A stretch of 64,000 nt of DNA from Candidatus Thorarchaeota archaeon MP8T_1 (lineage in GTDB: Archaea; Asgardarchaeota; Thorarchaeia; Thorarchaeales; Thorarchaeaceae). The notes under the pieces are model-generated. The model worked only from the letters and a program-made list of their open reading frames with translations. It made no database searches and had not been told where the DNA came from. Numbering within the stretch: the first letter of the stretch is position 1; every line of letters starts with the position of its first letter. The stretch spans positions 1 through 64,000 of the forward strand of contig PJER01000009.1 of the NCBI GenBank assembly GCA_002825465.1, given 5' to 3'. Position numbers and translations under genes: made by a program. Below, piece after piece: positions 1 to 8,625 of the stretch.

Positions 1-411
1 GACGGTCTCTTTCTCAGCAAAGTATTCGAAGAGTATAGTGAAATTCAACATTCCCTCTGCAAATTGTGTTGAATCAAGATTGAGAAGTATTTCAGTCCAA
101 CTACTACTAGCAGTAATATTGTTGTGATCGAAACCTGGGACGATTGCACCTTCAACGAAGAGAGTTCTATTTAGCGAAGTAAAATCTGAGCCCATATTCA
201 AGGTAATATTGAAGTTTCCTGTAACTCTACTTCCATTAGCTAAACTAACCAGTGATGCCGTTATGTTCGGTGAATCATACGCAGCAGGACTAAGAATGTC
301 TACTTGAGTGCTCATGGATTGATCTATGTTCGTTACTGTGTCTGTCTGGATAGAACCCAAGATCATGAATGCGACAAACATGAGCGCTAATATTCTACTT
401 GTTTTTCTCAT
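1..411 (-). CDS. Secreted/surface protein, N-terminal part (gene runs off the window)
   Basis: Open reading frame of 137 codons with no stop, starting at the ATG at 411-409 and leaving the window at base 1, so its C-terminus is missing. It opens with MRKTSRILALMFVAFMILG, a short positive stretch followed by a hydrophobic segment, which looks like a Sec signal peptide or N-terminal anchor. The rest is rich in Asn, Ser and Thr with several N-x-S/T sites and reads like a beta-sandwich extracellular module. No family is recognised. The signal peptide is seen; surface location is inferred. Confidence 0.65.
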   Translation of the reverse strand, partial: MRKTSRILALMFVAFMILGSIQTDTVTNIDQSMSTQVDILSPAAYDSPNITASLVSLANGSRVTGNFNITLNMGSDFTSLNRTLFVEGAIVPGFDHNNITASSSWTEILLNLDSTQFAEGMLNFTILFEYFAEKETV

Positions 412-525
412 TCTAGTGCCTTCCTAAATCCCAGTAATCTCTTATCGGGCGGATGGCCCCAGAAAAGGTGGACTACTTAAAAGCGTAGCGCCAGTTACAG
501 TGTTGTACAATTACTATTCATACAT

Positions 526-759
526 CTATTGCTTCTCTTTGTTGACAACTTCAAAGATATTCACTATGCTTGAAATCAGTAGATATGATCCAATTGGTGG
601 AAACAAGAAAACAAATGCAAGCAATGAGCTATACCAACCTATAGTATCCGTTCCCACAAGAATCGCAAATGCTATCGACCAAATAATGAGTGTGAGTCCC
701 ACAACAAAGTTACTCTTGTCCGATGCAATTCCTATGTCTTTCGTATTACCTTCAGTCAT
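526..759 (-). CDS. Small membrane protein, two TM segments
   Basis: 77 residues from the ATG at 759, chosen because GGTGGAG lies about 6 bases upstream of it; a start 12 bases further upstream has no such site. A charged N-terminus (MTEGNTKDIG) is followed by two hydrophobic helices around residues 19-40 and 45-66 and a charged tail ending EVVNKEKQ. No family is recognised. It resembles in plan the other tiny membrane proteins of this window (30099-30299, 40308-40628, 46945-47193). The opposite-strand frame here is less protein-like. Confidence 0.5.
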   Translation of the reverse strand: MTEGNTKDIGIASDKSNFVVGLTLIIWSIAFAILVGTDTIGWYSSLLAFVFLFPPIGSYLLISSIVNIFEVVNKEKQ

Positions 760-842
760 TTGAAACTCCACCCTGCATTTTTATTCGAGCAAAGATAATC
801 ATTTCGGATTAAATTTTTCAATAATTATCAAAACATGTAATC

Positions 843-850
843 TTTTAAGA
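843..850 (+). promoter_or_regulatory. Candidate TATA box of the glycyl radical enzyme operon
   Basis: TTTTAAGA lies about 46 bases before the ATG at 896. A transcript start some 25 bases downstream would give a leader of about 20 bases. The position supports 896 as the start and argues against the TTG/ATG at 854/857. It is a weak match; there is no direct evidence. Confidence 0.35.
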
Positions 851-895
851 TGGTTGATGTTCATAGTCTTCGCATTTGCTAGGTGGATTCATTCG

Positions 896-3295
896 ATGAC
901 CCTTGACGAAACTAAGACTCCTGCTATTGAAATCTGGACTCATTCTGATAAGTTACCTGAAAGAGTTCAAAAGTTACGTGACCATTTCTACTCGTTTCAT
1001 GAACGTGAAGAAACAAACGAACCATACGCTTTCACAACAGGAACTGATTGGGATGAAGTGTATACAGTACACGATTGGGCAAATGAACCTGCTATCTATC
1101 CATTCTTCCCATCTATCAATCAGACACTCAAATCAATGGCTGTGAAAGTTCAACTCCCTGATAACTACTGGGACTTTGGTCTACCCATGAGAAGGGCGAT
1201 TTTCTTCCATGAAGTGATGACTCATTATATGCCTACATTGATAATTGATGGAGAGTTGATTGTTGGATTTAATTTCAATACTGCCTTATCGAGGTCTCTG
1301 AATAAATCAGAGGCTAAGAATAGGAAAAAGGAATTGGAGAAATACTTCAAAGAAGCTACTAGACTGAATGAGATTGGTGTTGGTACAGCTTCAAGCGTTC
1401 CTGGTCATTTAATTCCAAACTATGCTAAAGTTATGAAGATTGGCTTGAAGGGTATCGTTGAGGAGTATGAGGAATTATTGAAAGGCGATTTGACCCCTGA
1501 ACACAATGAATTCATTCGGTCATTGATTCTGAGTTGTGAGACTGCAAGGAATGTCAGTAAGAGATACGCAAAGAAAGCTCGTGAACTTGCCTCTTCAGAA
1601 ATAAATCCAAAACGAAAAGAAGAACTTGAAACAATAGCTGAGATGTGTGATAGAGGTCCTTGGGAAGTACCTTCATCATTTTGGGAGGCTTTACAATCTC
1701 TATGGATCACTCATATGCTTGTTATGGCTGCGGAATCCTATCCTGGTGCAGGTCTCTCACACGGGAGATGGGATCAATACATGTATCCGTTCTACAAGAA
1801 GGACATCGAGTCTGGTGTTCTGACTAGAGAACAAGCAAAAGAACTCATGCAATGCTACTGGATCAAGCATAATTACGTGTATGATTTTCAAGGAAAGCTT
1901 GGGATCAATCAAGGAATAAACTCTAGTTTTGGGCAGCTTATGACATTGAGTGGCTGTGGGCCGAATGGTGAGGACCTCACAAATGACCTGACTTGGTTGG
2001 CATTAGAGGTCATTGAAGATATGAACCTCTTTGAACCAAAACCAAACGTACGACTTCATAGAAATACACCTCAGGATTTCCTCCTTCGTGTTTCAGAAAT
2101 GGTTGCCAAAGCACAGGGGTCTCCTTTCCTGATGAACTTTGATGAACATAGTATTGAAGGAATGGTATGGCAAGGGGTCCCTCGTGAGGATGCCTGGGAT
2201 TACGGTATAGTTGGCTGTCTCGAGAATACTATGCAAGGTAACGATAGGTCAGATACTGTTGATGTCAACTTCAATCTAGTAAAAGCAGTTGAGTACGCAT
2301 TAAATGATGGAGAAGACCGTGCAACTGGAAAACAGATAGGAGCAAAAACTGGTGACCCTAGTAATTTTAAGACATACAATGAATTCCTTACAGCTGTTAA
2401 GATTCAACTTGCTGAACTTATTCGCCTACTCGTAAATGCAGGGAACATGGCTGATACTGTTCGTGCAAAGTATCAACCGACACCTTACCTGAGTGCGCTC
2501 ATGGATAAATGCGCGGAGAATGGAAAGGATGTAAATGAGGGTGGTACTGTTTGGAATTTCAATACACTAGAGGGGATGGGAATCGCTACCCTTGCGGATT
2601 CTGTTGCAGCAGTTAAGAAGATGGTCTACGATGATAAAAAGACCACAATATCCGAGGTACTTGATGCAATAGCAGCTAATTACGAAGGTTATGAAGAGCT
2701 ACGACAACTTCTACGGTCACGTGCACCTAAGTTTGGAAATGATGACGATTATGTCGATGACATTGCTCGTGATTTGTCTATGTTCTGGGCGCAAGAAGCC
2801 TTCAAACACGAGAATCCATACACTGGACGCCATTATCGAGCAGGGTATCTTTCTTGGAACTACTTTATTCCATTAGCTCCTCTCACAGCAGCAACCCCTG
2901 ACGGAAGAAGAAGGGGTGAATTCATTTCAGGAGGCGTAGGTGCTGTTCAAGGAATGGACTCCAAAGGCCCAACTGCTTCTAGCCGGTCCGTAGGAAAACT
3001 AGGATTAGAGACTGTACCTAATGGTGCAAGTCATACGATAACTCTTAGCCCCTCAATGGTTCGGACACCTGAGCATGTAGAGAAATTAGCAGCACTTCTG
3101 AGGGCATATAATGAAGTTGGTGGGACTGCGTTACAGATCAACGTTATAGATGCTAAGACATTACGGGATGCGCAAAAGAATCCTGATGCATACTCAAACT
3201 TGATGATTCGGGTGACAGGATACAACGCCTATTTCACTCAGGTAGGTCGAGAATTGCAGGAAGAAATAATCACGCGAACGGAGCACTCACTCTAG
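896..3295 (+). CDS. Glycyl radical enzyme (PFL2/dehydratase-decarboxylase-lyase group)
   Basis: 799-residue glycyl radical enzyme. The active-site thiyl Cys is in G-C-L-E (Cys441, Glu443), followed by NTMQGND. The radical-bearing glycine is in RVTGYNAYF (Gly775), close to the C-terminus as in all members. The GCxE motif is that of the diol/glycerol dehydratase, choline lyase, hydroxyproline dehydratase and arylacetate decarboxylase groups; true pyruvate formate-lyase has adjacent Cys-Cys instead. Start 896 gives MTLDETKTP and removes an atypical hydrophobic leader that a start at 854 would add. The gene is followed 11 bases later by an FMN-binding protein and then by its activase, so the three form an operon. 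Substrate cannot be assigned from sequence; no microcompartment genes are nearby. The enzyme is oxygen-sensitive by family, implying anaerobic life. Confidence 0.9.
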   Translation: MTLDETKTPAIEIWTHSDKLPERVQKLRDHFYSFHEREETNEPYAFTTGTDWDEVYTVHDWANEPAIYPFFPSINQTLKSMAVKVQLPDNYWDFGLPMRRAIFFHEVMTHYMPTLIIDGELIVGFNFNTALSRSLNKSEAKNRKKELEKYFKEATRLNEIGVGTASSVPGHLIPNYAKVMKIGLKGIVEEYEELLKGDLTPEHNEFIRSLILSCETARNVSKRYAKKARELASSEINPKRKEELETIAEMCDRGPWEVPSSFWEALQSLWITHMLVMAAESYPGAGLSHGRWDQYMYPFYKKDIESGVLTREQAKELMQCYWIKHNYVYDFQGKLGINQGINSSFGQLMTLSGCGPNGEDLTNDLTWLALEVIEDMNLFEPKPNVRLHRNTPQDFLLRVSEMVAKAQGSPFLMNFDEHSIEGMVWQGVPREDAWDYGIVGCLENTMQGNDRSDTVDVNFNLVKAVEYALNDGEDRATGKQIGAKTGDPSNFKTYNEFLTAVKIQLAELIRLLVNAGNMADTVRAKYQPTPYLSALMDKCAENGKDVNEGGTVWNFNTLEGMGIATLADSVAAVKKMVYDDKKTTISEVLDAIAANYEGYEELRQLLRSRAPKFGNDDDYVDDIARDLSMFWAQEAFKHENPYTGRHYRAGYLSWNYFIPLAPLTAATPDGRRRGEFISGGVGAVQGMDSKGPTASSRSVGKLGLETVPNGASHTITLSPSMVRTPEHVEKLAALLRAYNEVGGTALQINVIDAKTLRDAQKNPDAYSNLMIRVTGYNAYFTQVGRELQEEIITRTEHSL

Positions 3296-3306
3296 GAGGT
3301 AAAAGA

Positions 3307-4137
3307 ATGTCAAAGAATGTGCTTGATAATGAGCTTGTCGAAGCTTTGAAAATCTTTGAAACTCCAAAGTTTATGATAACCAAAGATGAGAATGGAGAAC
3401 CTAATTCCAGCCTTGTTATGACTTGGAATGTGTATGATGGGAATACTATGGTCTACGGAGACTTCCTCGGTGAAAAGACACGTCATAATGTCAATAATGG
3501 CAACAAGGAGATAGCTGTCTTTGTTATGACAATGGGTCTGGATAGCTGGTTGATCAATGCTGATTTTGAGTCATATCATCGGAATGATGAGATCTATGAA
3601 TTCATTGCACAGACACCTCTCTTTCGATATAATCAATATACGAATGCCAGAGGAGCGGGTGTTGCTGAAGCAATTTATTCCTCACAGAAATATGGTATTT
3701 CGAAAATAGCAGTTCTCTCGTCATTTCTGAAGACAAAGATGGCAAAAGGAAAAGTACCAGCGGTAGAATCCACAGAAGGTCACATGCCGAAGAATATCTT
3801 CGATGTTTTCTCTGCAATGGCCGCTGTTAAAGTACTTGCCTTTGTAGATGATGACGGATACCCAAAGGCATTCGTTGAATTTGGTATGTTACCTGCATCA
3901 ACGAATACGGTGGTTCTTAGGCGAGATGAAGAGAAGAGAAGGGGATTCTCACTTCGTGATGGTCAGAGAGTAGCTATCTCTCTTGTGTCTCTGGAACCTG
4001 CAGCATTTCAATTAAAAGGAACTTTCCATGAAATTAGTGACAAGATAGGTTATGTTGCACTTGATAGGGTCTATGCTTGTTCACTTCCACGACCAGGGGT
4101 TCGAGTTGACATACCCATGCTTACTAGAGAACAATAG
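3307..4137 (+). CDS. Pyridoxamine-phosphate-oxidase-like FMN-binding split-barrel protein
   Basis: 276 residues, preceded by a strong AGGAGGT site that overlaps the stop codon of the upstream glycyl radical enzyme, so translation is probably coupled. The first half has the pattern of the PNPox/flavin reductase split barrel (KFMITKDENGEPNSS, then a YGDFLGEKTRHNV segment where FMN phosphate contacts usually fall). A second similar unit begins near residue 175 (VLAFVDDDGYPKAFV), suggesting two tandem split-barrel modules. Its role in the operon is unknown: a flavin-dependent electron donor to the activase, or a flavin-dependent step on substrate or product, are both possible. The fold assignment is from pattern recognition only. 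Confidence 0.6.
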   Translation: MSKNVLDNELVEALKIFETPKFMITKDENGEPNSSLVMTWNVYDGNTMVYGDFLGEKTRHNVNNGNKEIAVFVMTMGLDSWLINADFESYHRNDEIYEFIAQTPLFRYNQYTNARGAGVAEAIYSSQKYGISKIAVLSSFLKTKMAKGKVPAVESTEGHMPKNIFDVFSAMAAVKVLAFVDDDGYPKAFVEFGMLPASTNTVVLRRDEEKRRGFSLRDGQRVAISLVSLEPAAFQLKGTFHEISDKIGYVALDRVYACSLPRPGVRVDIPMLTREQ

Positions 4138-4168
4138 TTAAAGGTCCAAGCACGGAGTTTAATCCATA

Positions 4169-5146
4169 ATGGTGTCAAGAGGTATAGTGACGAACATTCA
4201 AAGATGTTCGACTGAAGATGGTCCAGGAATCCGAACAACAGTATTCACAAAGGGTTGTCCTATGCATTGCACGTGGTGTCATAATATCGAGACCATTGAT
4301 GCAAATCCTGCTGTAGTATGGTATGAAGCAAAATGTATAGGTGACCAAGCTTGCGTTAGGGCATGTCCCGAATCCGCTCTTGAACTGACTACTGATGGAA
4401 TGAAGATTGATAACGAACTCTGTAAAGTATGTGGGACCTGTGAAGAAGCGTGCCCATCGGGTGCAATAAAAGTAATGGGGACATTTTGGAATTCTGATGA
4501 TCTTGTTGAGGAACTACTACGTGACAAGGTTTTCTTTACAACATCCAATGGCGGAGTCACACTCTCTGGTGGTGAGGCAACTTATCAAGCAGATTTCGCA
4601 ATTGATGTGGCAATTGGTCTACAAGAAGAAGGAGTACATGTAGCTCTTGATACTTGTGGATATTGTAGTGAGAAGGTGCTAAGAGATATTTTAGAGCATG
4701 TGGATCTGATTCTTTATGATTTGAAAATCATGGACCCCGAAAAACATGAAGAATACACAGGTGTGCCTCTGAAACGAGTTCTTGAAAATGCTCAGATTGT
4801 AGCTGACAGTGGGAAACCAATCTGGATACGTACACCTGTCATCCCAGGTTATACTGCTAGCGATGAAAACATTCGAAGTATAGCCAAGTTCATTGTTTCT
4901 AAATTGAGAAATGTGGAGAGATACGATTTGCTTGCATTCAATCGGATGTGCACTGATAAGTACAAGCTTTTTGGACTAGAGTATCCTCTCAAAGATGTAG
5001 ATCTAATGACAGAGGAAACTATGAATCATCTCGCTGAACTTGCTCGAGGAGAAGGTGTTTCCAATGTATCATGGTCAGGTATGACTAAGAATTCTGCAAG
5101 GCAATCATCTGATATCAAAGTGGAAGGTCGTCCCTGTACGACATAA
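4169..5146 (+). CDS. Glycyl radical enzyme activase (radical SAM, two-cluster ferredoxin insert)
   Basis: 325 residues. The radical-SAM cluster motif C30-x3-C34-x2-C37 lies in FTKGCPMHCTWCHN. A ferredoxin-like insert follows (residues about 50-110), as in activases of the dehydratase/decarboxylase group. A glycine-rich SAM-contact motif (GGVTLSGGEA) comes next, and the C-terminal part completes the partial TIM barrel. By family it uses SAM and an electron to abstract hydrogen from Gly775 of the upstream enzyme. Oddity: the first ferredoxin motif reads C56-I-G-D59-Q-A-C62-x3-C66-P, with Asp where the second Cys is usual; the second motif (CKVCGTCEEACP) is complete. The gene lies 31 bases after the FMN protein. 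Confidence 0.9.
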   Translation: MVSRGIVTNIQRCSTEDGPGIRTTVFTKGCPMHCTWCHNIETIDANPAVVWYEAKCIGDQACVRACPESALELTTDGMKIDNELCKVCGTCEEACPSGAIKVMGTFWNSDDLVEELLRDKVFFTTSNGGVTLSGGEATYQADFAIDVAIGLQEEGVHVALDTCGYCSEKVLRDILEHVDLILYDLKIMDPEKHEEYTGVPLKRVLENAQIVADSGKPIWIRTPVIPGYTASDENIRSIAKFIVSKLRNVERYDLLAFNRMCTDKYKLFGLEYPLKDVDLMTEETMNHLAELARGEGVSNVSWSGMTKNSARQSSDIKVEGRPCTT

Positions 5147-5234
5147 TAGATACTTCTTTCATTCAGCAAAATCGGTTTTAGTCACACCGCAATCCTTTTT
5201 CTATGTTCCAAATGTACGAGGCTCGGTGCAGTGA

Positions 5235-5765
5235 ATGAGAAATTGGGAATTCACAGCAAAGGATGGACGTTCAATCATAGTGCGGACTGCGGAGCGAGAT
5301 GATGCTCCAAAGTTGCATGAGGGATTTCGCTCCGTTGTTGATGAAGGCGTATGGCTCCCAACATTCAATGCAAACTCTCACATTTCTGACTGGGTTCACT
5401 GGATTGATAAAACAAATCATAACAGGGATATCTTACTCATCGCATTTTTGGGCGGTGAATATGCTGGTCATCTTACACTTCAACCAGAAGAGTGGAATGC
5501 ATCTCAACATGTTGCTAAGCTAGGAATTATTGTGATCAAGAAGTGTCGTTTGGTTGGAGTAGGACGTGCGCTTATGTTAGCTAGTGAAGAGATTGGATTG
5601 GAACGTGACTTCACAAAGATAATCCTGAGTACATTCGAAGACAATCAGGTTGCTAAAGCACTATACCTTGATTTAGGCTACCGTGTTGTAGGTATACGAA
5701 TGAATCACTTCAATATGCCACATGGATTCATCAATGAAGTTCTTATGGAGAAAGAACTGCTCTAG
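5235..5765 (+). CDS. GNAT family N-acetyltransferase
   Basis: 176 residues. GNAT fold: substrate-binding N-terminal half (IIVRTAERDDAPKLHEGF), then acetyl-CoA motif A (IIVIKKCRLVGVGRALMLAS, around residues 99-118) and motif B near the C-terminus (ALYLDLGYRVVG). It most resembles the RimJ/RimL-like or aminoglycoside-type GNATs; substrate unknown. It converges on the next acetyltransferase with only a 6-base gap between stop codons. Confidence 0.75.
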   Translation: MRNWEFTAKDGRSIIVRTAERDDAPKLHEGFRSVVDEGVWLPTFNANSHISDWVHWIDKTNHNRDILLIAFLGGEYAGHLTLQPEEWNASQHVAKLGIIVIKKCRLVGVGRALMLASEEIGLERDFTKIILSTFEDNQVAKALYLDLGYRVVGIRMNHFNMPHGFINEVLMEKELL

Positions 5766-5771
5766 TTTTGA

Positions 5772-6617
5772 TCATTTTCTCCAGATTAATGCCTTGTAAC
5801 TCCTTCCACGAGTCATCCCTACTGACTCGTATAGTGCAATTCCCTTCTTATTCTCAGCATGCACACGAAGTCTAGCTTGTTCATCTCCTTTTTCTTTCAG
5901 AGTTGCAAAAGCATAATGCATGATCTTTCTCCCATACCCTTTCCCCCGATGTTTCGGTGAAACACCTATATTTGCTATATTTAGTCCTTGAGGGCTCAAG
6001 TCTAAGATTCCAATTAAATCATCCTTATCATAGACAAAATTGAGACTTGTTGAATTGTACCAGTAATCAATGAATTGCTCTGGAAGTCCCTTGATGTTGC
6101 GAAAGACAATATCTATCATATTATCCTGAGAACCGCTCATGAACTCCATTGCTTTATCTATGAAAAGATTCACCTCTTCTCTTTGTACTTTTACAACTCT
6201 AAGATTCGATTTCTTTGCATCATAGGAGGTCAAGTTATAGCTCATTCGTAAACTGTGAGCAAGTTCTGTATAACCAATACTGATGAAATAATTCACGATT
6301 TCATCATTTTCTGCAGGTATATCTATGAATGAATATGCTGCGTGATGATCTTGCGCTATTCTCAATGATGCGTTAGCAAATTCTTGAAGAATCTCCTTTG
6401 ATATGGTATAGTCTGTTATAAGAACGATTGACATTGGTGTTCCGATAGGTTCAATCACTCTGACTGGTTCTTCTGATTTAACAACAAGTCCTACCAATTT
6501 TTTATCATGAATAAAAACATGATAGGGATCTTTCCTTTCATTATACCCTCCAACATAGGGTTTGAGTTCTTCTGCATATTCTTCAAGTCTTGGATCATCG
6601 TTTTCATATTCTTCCAT
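5772..6617 (-). CDS. Tandem GNAT acetyltransferase
   Basis: 281 residues from the ATG at 6617, which has GAGG about 7 bases upstream; the ATG at 6623 would lie directly against that site. The length is about twice a single GNAT domain. The C-terminal half carries a clear acetyl-CoA loop (HRGKGYGRKIMHYAF) followed by ALYESVGM. The N-terminal half has the same strand-helix layout without a good CoA loop and is probably a degenerate copy, as in mycothiol-synthase-like two-domain GNATs. Substrate unknown. It is convergent with the preceding GNAT, but the two do not look like recent duplicates. Confidence 0.7.
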   Translation of the reverse strand: MEEYENDDPRLEEYAEELKPYVGGYNERKDPYHVFIHDKKLVGLVVKSEEPVRVIEPIGTPMSIVLITDYTISKEILQEFANASLRIAQDHHAAYSFIDIPAENDEIVNYFISIGYTELAHSLRMSYNLTSYDAKKSNLRVVKVQREEVNLFIDKAMEFMSGSQDNMIDIVFRNIKGLPEQFIDYWYNSTSLNFVYDKDDLIGILDLSPQGLNIANIGVSPKHRGKGYGRKIMHYAFATLKEKGDEQARLRVHAENKKGIALYESVGMTRGRSYKALIWRK

Positions 6618-6764
6618 AGTCATACCTCAGGAATGATTTCAGATTAGAATCAGTATTAATTGGTTTTGTACTTCGCAATATCTTAATCTCCAAAACGAAG
6701 GGCTTTATAGACCGAGTGCTTATTGAACAAGAATTAGTCAAGACAAAAATAACGGTGTATACTG

Positions 6765-7274
6765 ATGTGGCGAAAAATTGTTGATTTCTTTAAAGACAGT
6801 CCTCAGAGACTAATAGTAGCCCAAGCAATTGTTCGTCATGGGTTCAGTGTTGAGGGACCTGGTCTCATAAAATGTGGTGACATCAGAATTCCGCTGAAAT
6901 CTCTTGGAGCTGCTCTAGATATTGATAGACGGACAGTACGTGCAACAACAGAAGACATCTGCAAGAAATCAGAACTCTGTGATTTCTTTAAATTGCTTAA
7001 ACCTGCAGGTCCATCTCTTGAAGGAGTTCGTGAGTTACTTGGATATGGTGTTGTTACGATTCTTGTACAATCTCCTGATTCTCCTGGAATTATCTCTGCT
7101 GTCACAGCTGTTATTGCTGGACAGGGAATTCCAATCAGACAGGTACTTGCTGAAGATGTTGCAATCTACCCTGAACCATGTCTGAAAGTTATTACTGAGG
7201 AACCACTTCCTGGAAGTATCATAAGAAATCTATCAGATATCAAGGGTGTTCGGAAAGTCATCATTGAGAAGTAA
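6765..7274 (+). CDS. HTH-ACT domain regulator of amino acid metabolism
   Basis: 169 residues. The N-terminal half contains an HTH-like segment (IPLKSLGAALDIDRRTVRATTEDI). The C-terminal half is an ACT domain beginning VTILVQSPDSPGIISAVTAVIAGQGIPI, with the usual beta-alpha-beta start and a glycine at the ligand-binding turn. This matches the archaeal 'predicted regulator of amino acid metabolism, contains ACT domain' group. The ACT domain would sense an amino acid; which one cannot be told. A TTTATAG box lies near 6706. It may read through into the MFS gene 62 bases downstream. Confidence 0.75.
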   Translation: MWRKIVDFFKDSPQRLIVAQAIVRHGFSVEGPGLIKCGDIRIPLKSLGAALDIDRRTVRATTEDICKKSELCDFFKLLKPAGPSLEGVRELLGYGVVTILVQSPDSPGIISAVTAVIAGQGIPIRQVLAEDVAIYPEPCLKVITEEPLPGSIIRNLSDIKGVRKVIIEK

Positions 7275-7335
7275 TTGGTGTCCTAATTACGAACCTTGAA
7301 AAGGAATTGAAATTGGGAACTCTAGAGTGTTTTTA

Positions 7336-8625
7336 ATGGACCCTAAGACAGAACCAGCGATTCCTCTAGAATCAATACAAGACCATGAGGATACGCCACA
7401 ATCAAAAGGTATGTACCCGGTGTGGATGCTAGCTATCTCACTTAGCATACTCCAGATTGGATTTGGTATAATTACTCCGATATTTCCATTTTATATCGAA
7501 GAACTTGGTATGGCTGGAATCGAATTAGGTGTCCTTGCTGCCTCTTTTGCTATCGCACGAATCCTTCTAGCTGGCCCAATGGGAAATCTATCAGATAGAG
7601 TTGGAAGAAAACCTGTACTAATCATATCACTTCTTGGATTTGCATTTGCCAATGTTGTCTATGCCTATGCCTATGATGTGATCATTATGATAAGTGCTCG
7701 TGCATTAGAAGGAGCTGTATCAGCTGGTTTCTTTCCAGCTGCAAATGCGTACATCTCCGATGTCACAACAAAGGAGAATCGGGGGACGGCCATGGGATAC
7801 CTCTCTATGGGTAACATGGTAGGCTTTGTCGTGGGTCCCTCACTTGGCGGATTTCTGGCTCAATTTCTAGGAATCCGTATACCTTTCCTACTCGCAGCTC
7901 TAGCTACACTCGCTACAATGGTATTCGTTCTAATTCTTGTTGAGGAACCTACAAGAAAGACTGTTAGAGATGTTATTCCTAAGGTGCCACTTAGTGAAGT
8001 AATTCAACGAGCAAAAGCATCTTACGGAGCACTTGGAATTGCAATGTTTGCAAACATGTTTGCGATGGGAATACTTGAAGTTGCGTTCATGTTGGATGCT
8101 GTGATTAACATAGGTGTTGAACCTTACCAGATTGGAATCTTCTTTGGTGTCATAGGCATCACAATGATTATTGGTAATATTGGATTTGGAAAACTTTCAG
8201 ACCTTCGAGGTAGAAAGTGGTTCATTGTAATTGGTGCGGTTATAGGAGCAGTATCTATGATTATGTTCATGTATTCTCACGATGTAGTCGCACTCTATGT
8301 TTCTGGAATTGTTCTTTCGATAGGCATGTCCATGAGAGGTCCTGCCATTCAGGCTTTAATTGCTGACCTAACTGACCCACGTTCATATGGAGTCATAATG
8401 GGTGCATTTGGCGCAATTAGCAATAGCGCTTATGCAGTTAGTCCACTTATCGGTGGTAAGGTCTTTGACGATACTGGCTCCGCATCACTGAGTCTCTTGC
8501 TTGCTGCAGGTGTTTCACTTGCGGGAGCTGCTGCTGCTGCTGTATTCATACCAAACAACAATAATGATGTATTGGATTCTAAAGAGGAACTTCCATTTGA
8601 TGCAGGAATAATTTCAGAAGATTAG
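7336..8625 (+). CDS. MFS transporter (drug/metabolite efflux type)
   Basis: 429 residues with about 12 hydrophobic helices. Both halves carry MFS motif A: GNLSDRVGRKPVL after TM2 and GKLSDLRGRKWFI after TM8. The overall pattern is that of the DHA1 proton-driven exporters. Start 7336 (ATG) is preferred to the GTG at 7327. The gene follows the HTH-ACT regulator in the same direction, so it could export an amino acid or a related compound; this is inference. Its stop overlaps the stop of the convergent MEMO gene by three bases. Confidence 0.85.
   Translation: MDPKTEPAIPLESIQDHEDTPQSKGMYPVWMLAISLSILQIGFGIITPIFPFYIEELGMAGIELGVLAASFAIARILLAGPMGNLSDRVGRKPVLIISLLGFAFANVVYAYAYDVIIMISARALEGAVSAGFFPAANAYISDVTTKENRGTAMGYLSMGNMVGFVVGPSLGGFLAQFLGIRIPFLLAALATLATMVFVLILVEEPTRKTVRDVIPKVPLSEVIQRAKASYGALGIAMFANMFAMGILEVAFMLDAVINIGVEPYQIGIFFGVIGITMIIGNIGFGKLSDLRGRKWFIVIGAVIGAVSMIMFMYSHDVVALYVSGIVLSIGMSMRGPAIQALIADLTDPRSYGVIMGAFGAISNSAYAVSPLIGGKVFDDTGSASLSLLLAAGVSLAGAAAAAVFIPNNNNDVLDSKEELPFDAGIISED

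Noticed and set aside
500..763. Plus-strand frame of 87 codons opposite the small membrane protein
   Set aside because: No ribosome-binding site and an irregular composition; the minus-strand frame has GGTGGAG before its ATG and a normal two-helix membrane layout.
854..895. Upstream start (TTG/ATG) for the glycyl radical enzyme
   Set aside because: Adds a hydrophobic leader not expected in a cytosolic enzyme and lies too close to the TATA-like box; 896 fits better.
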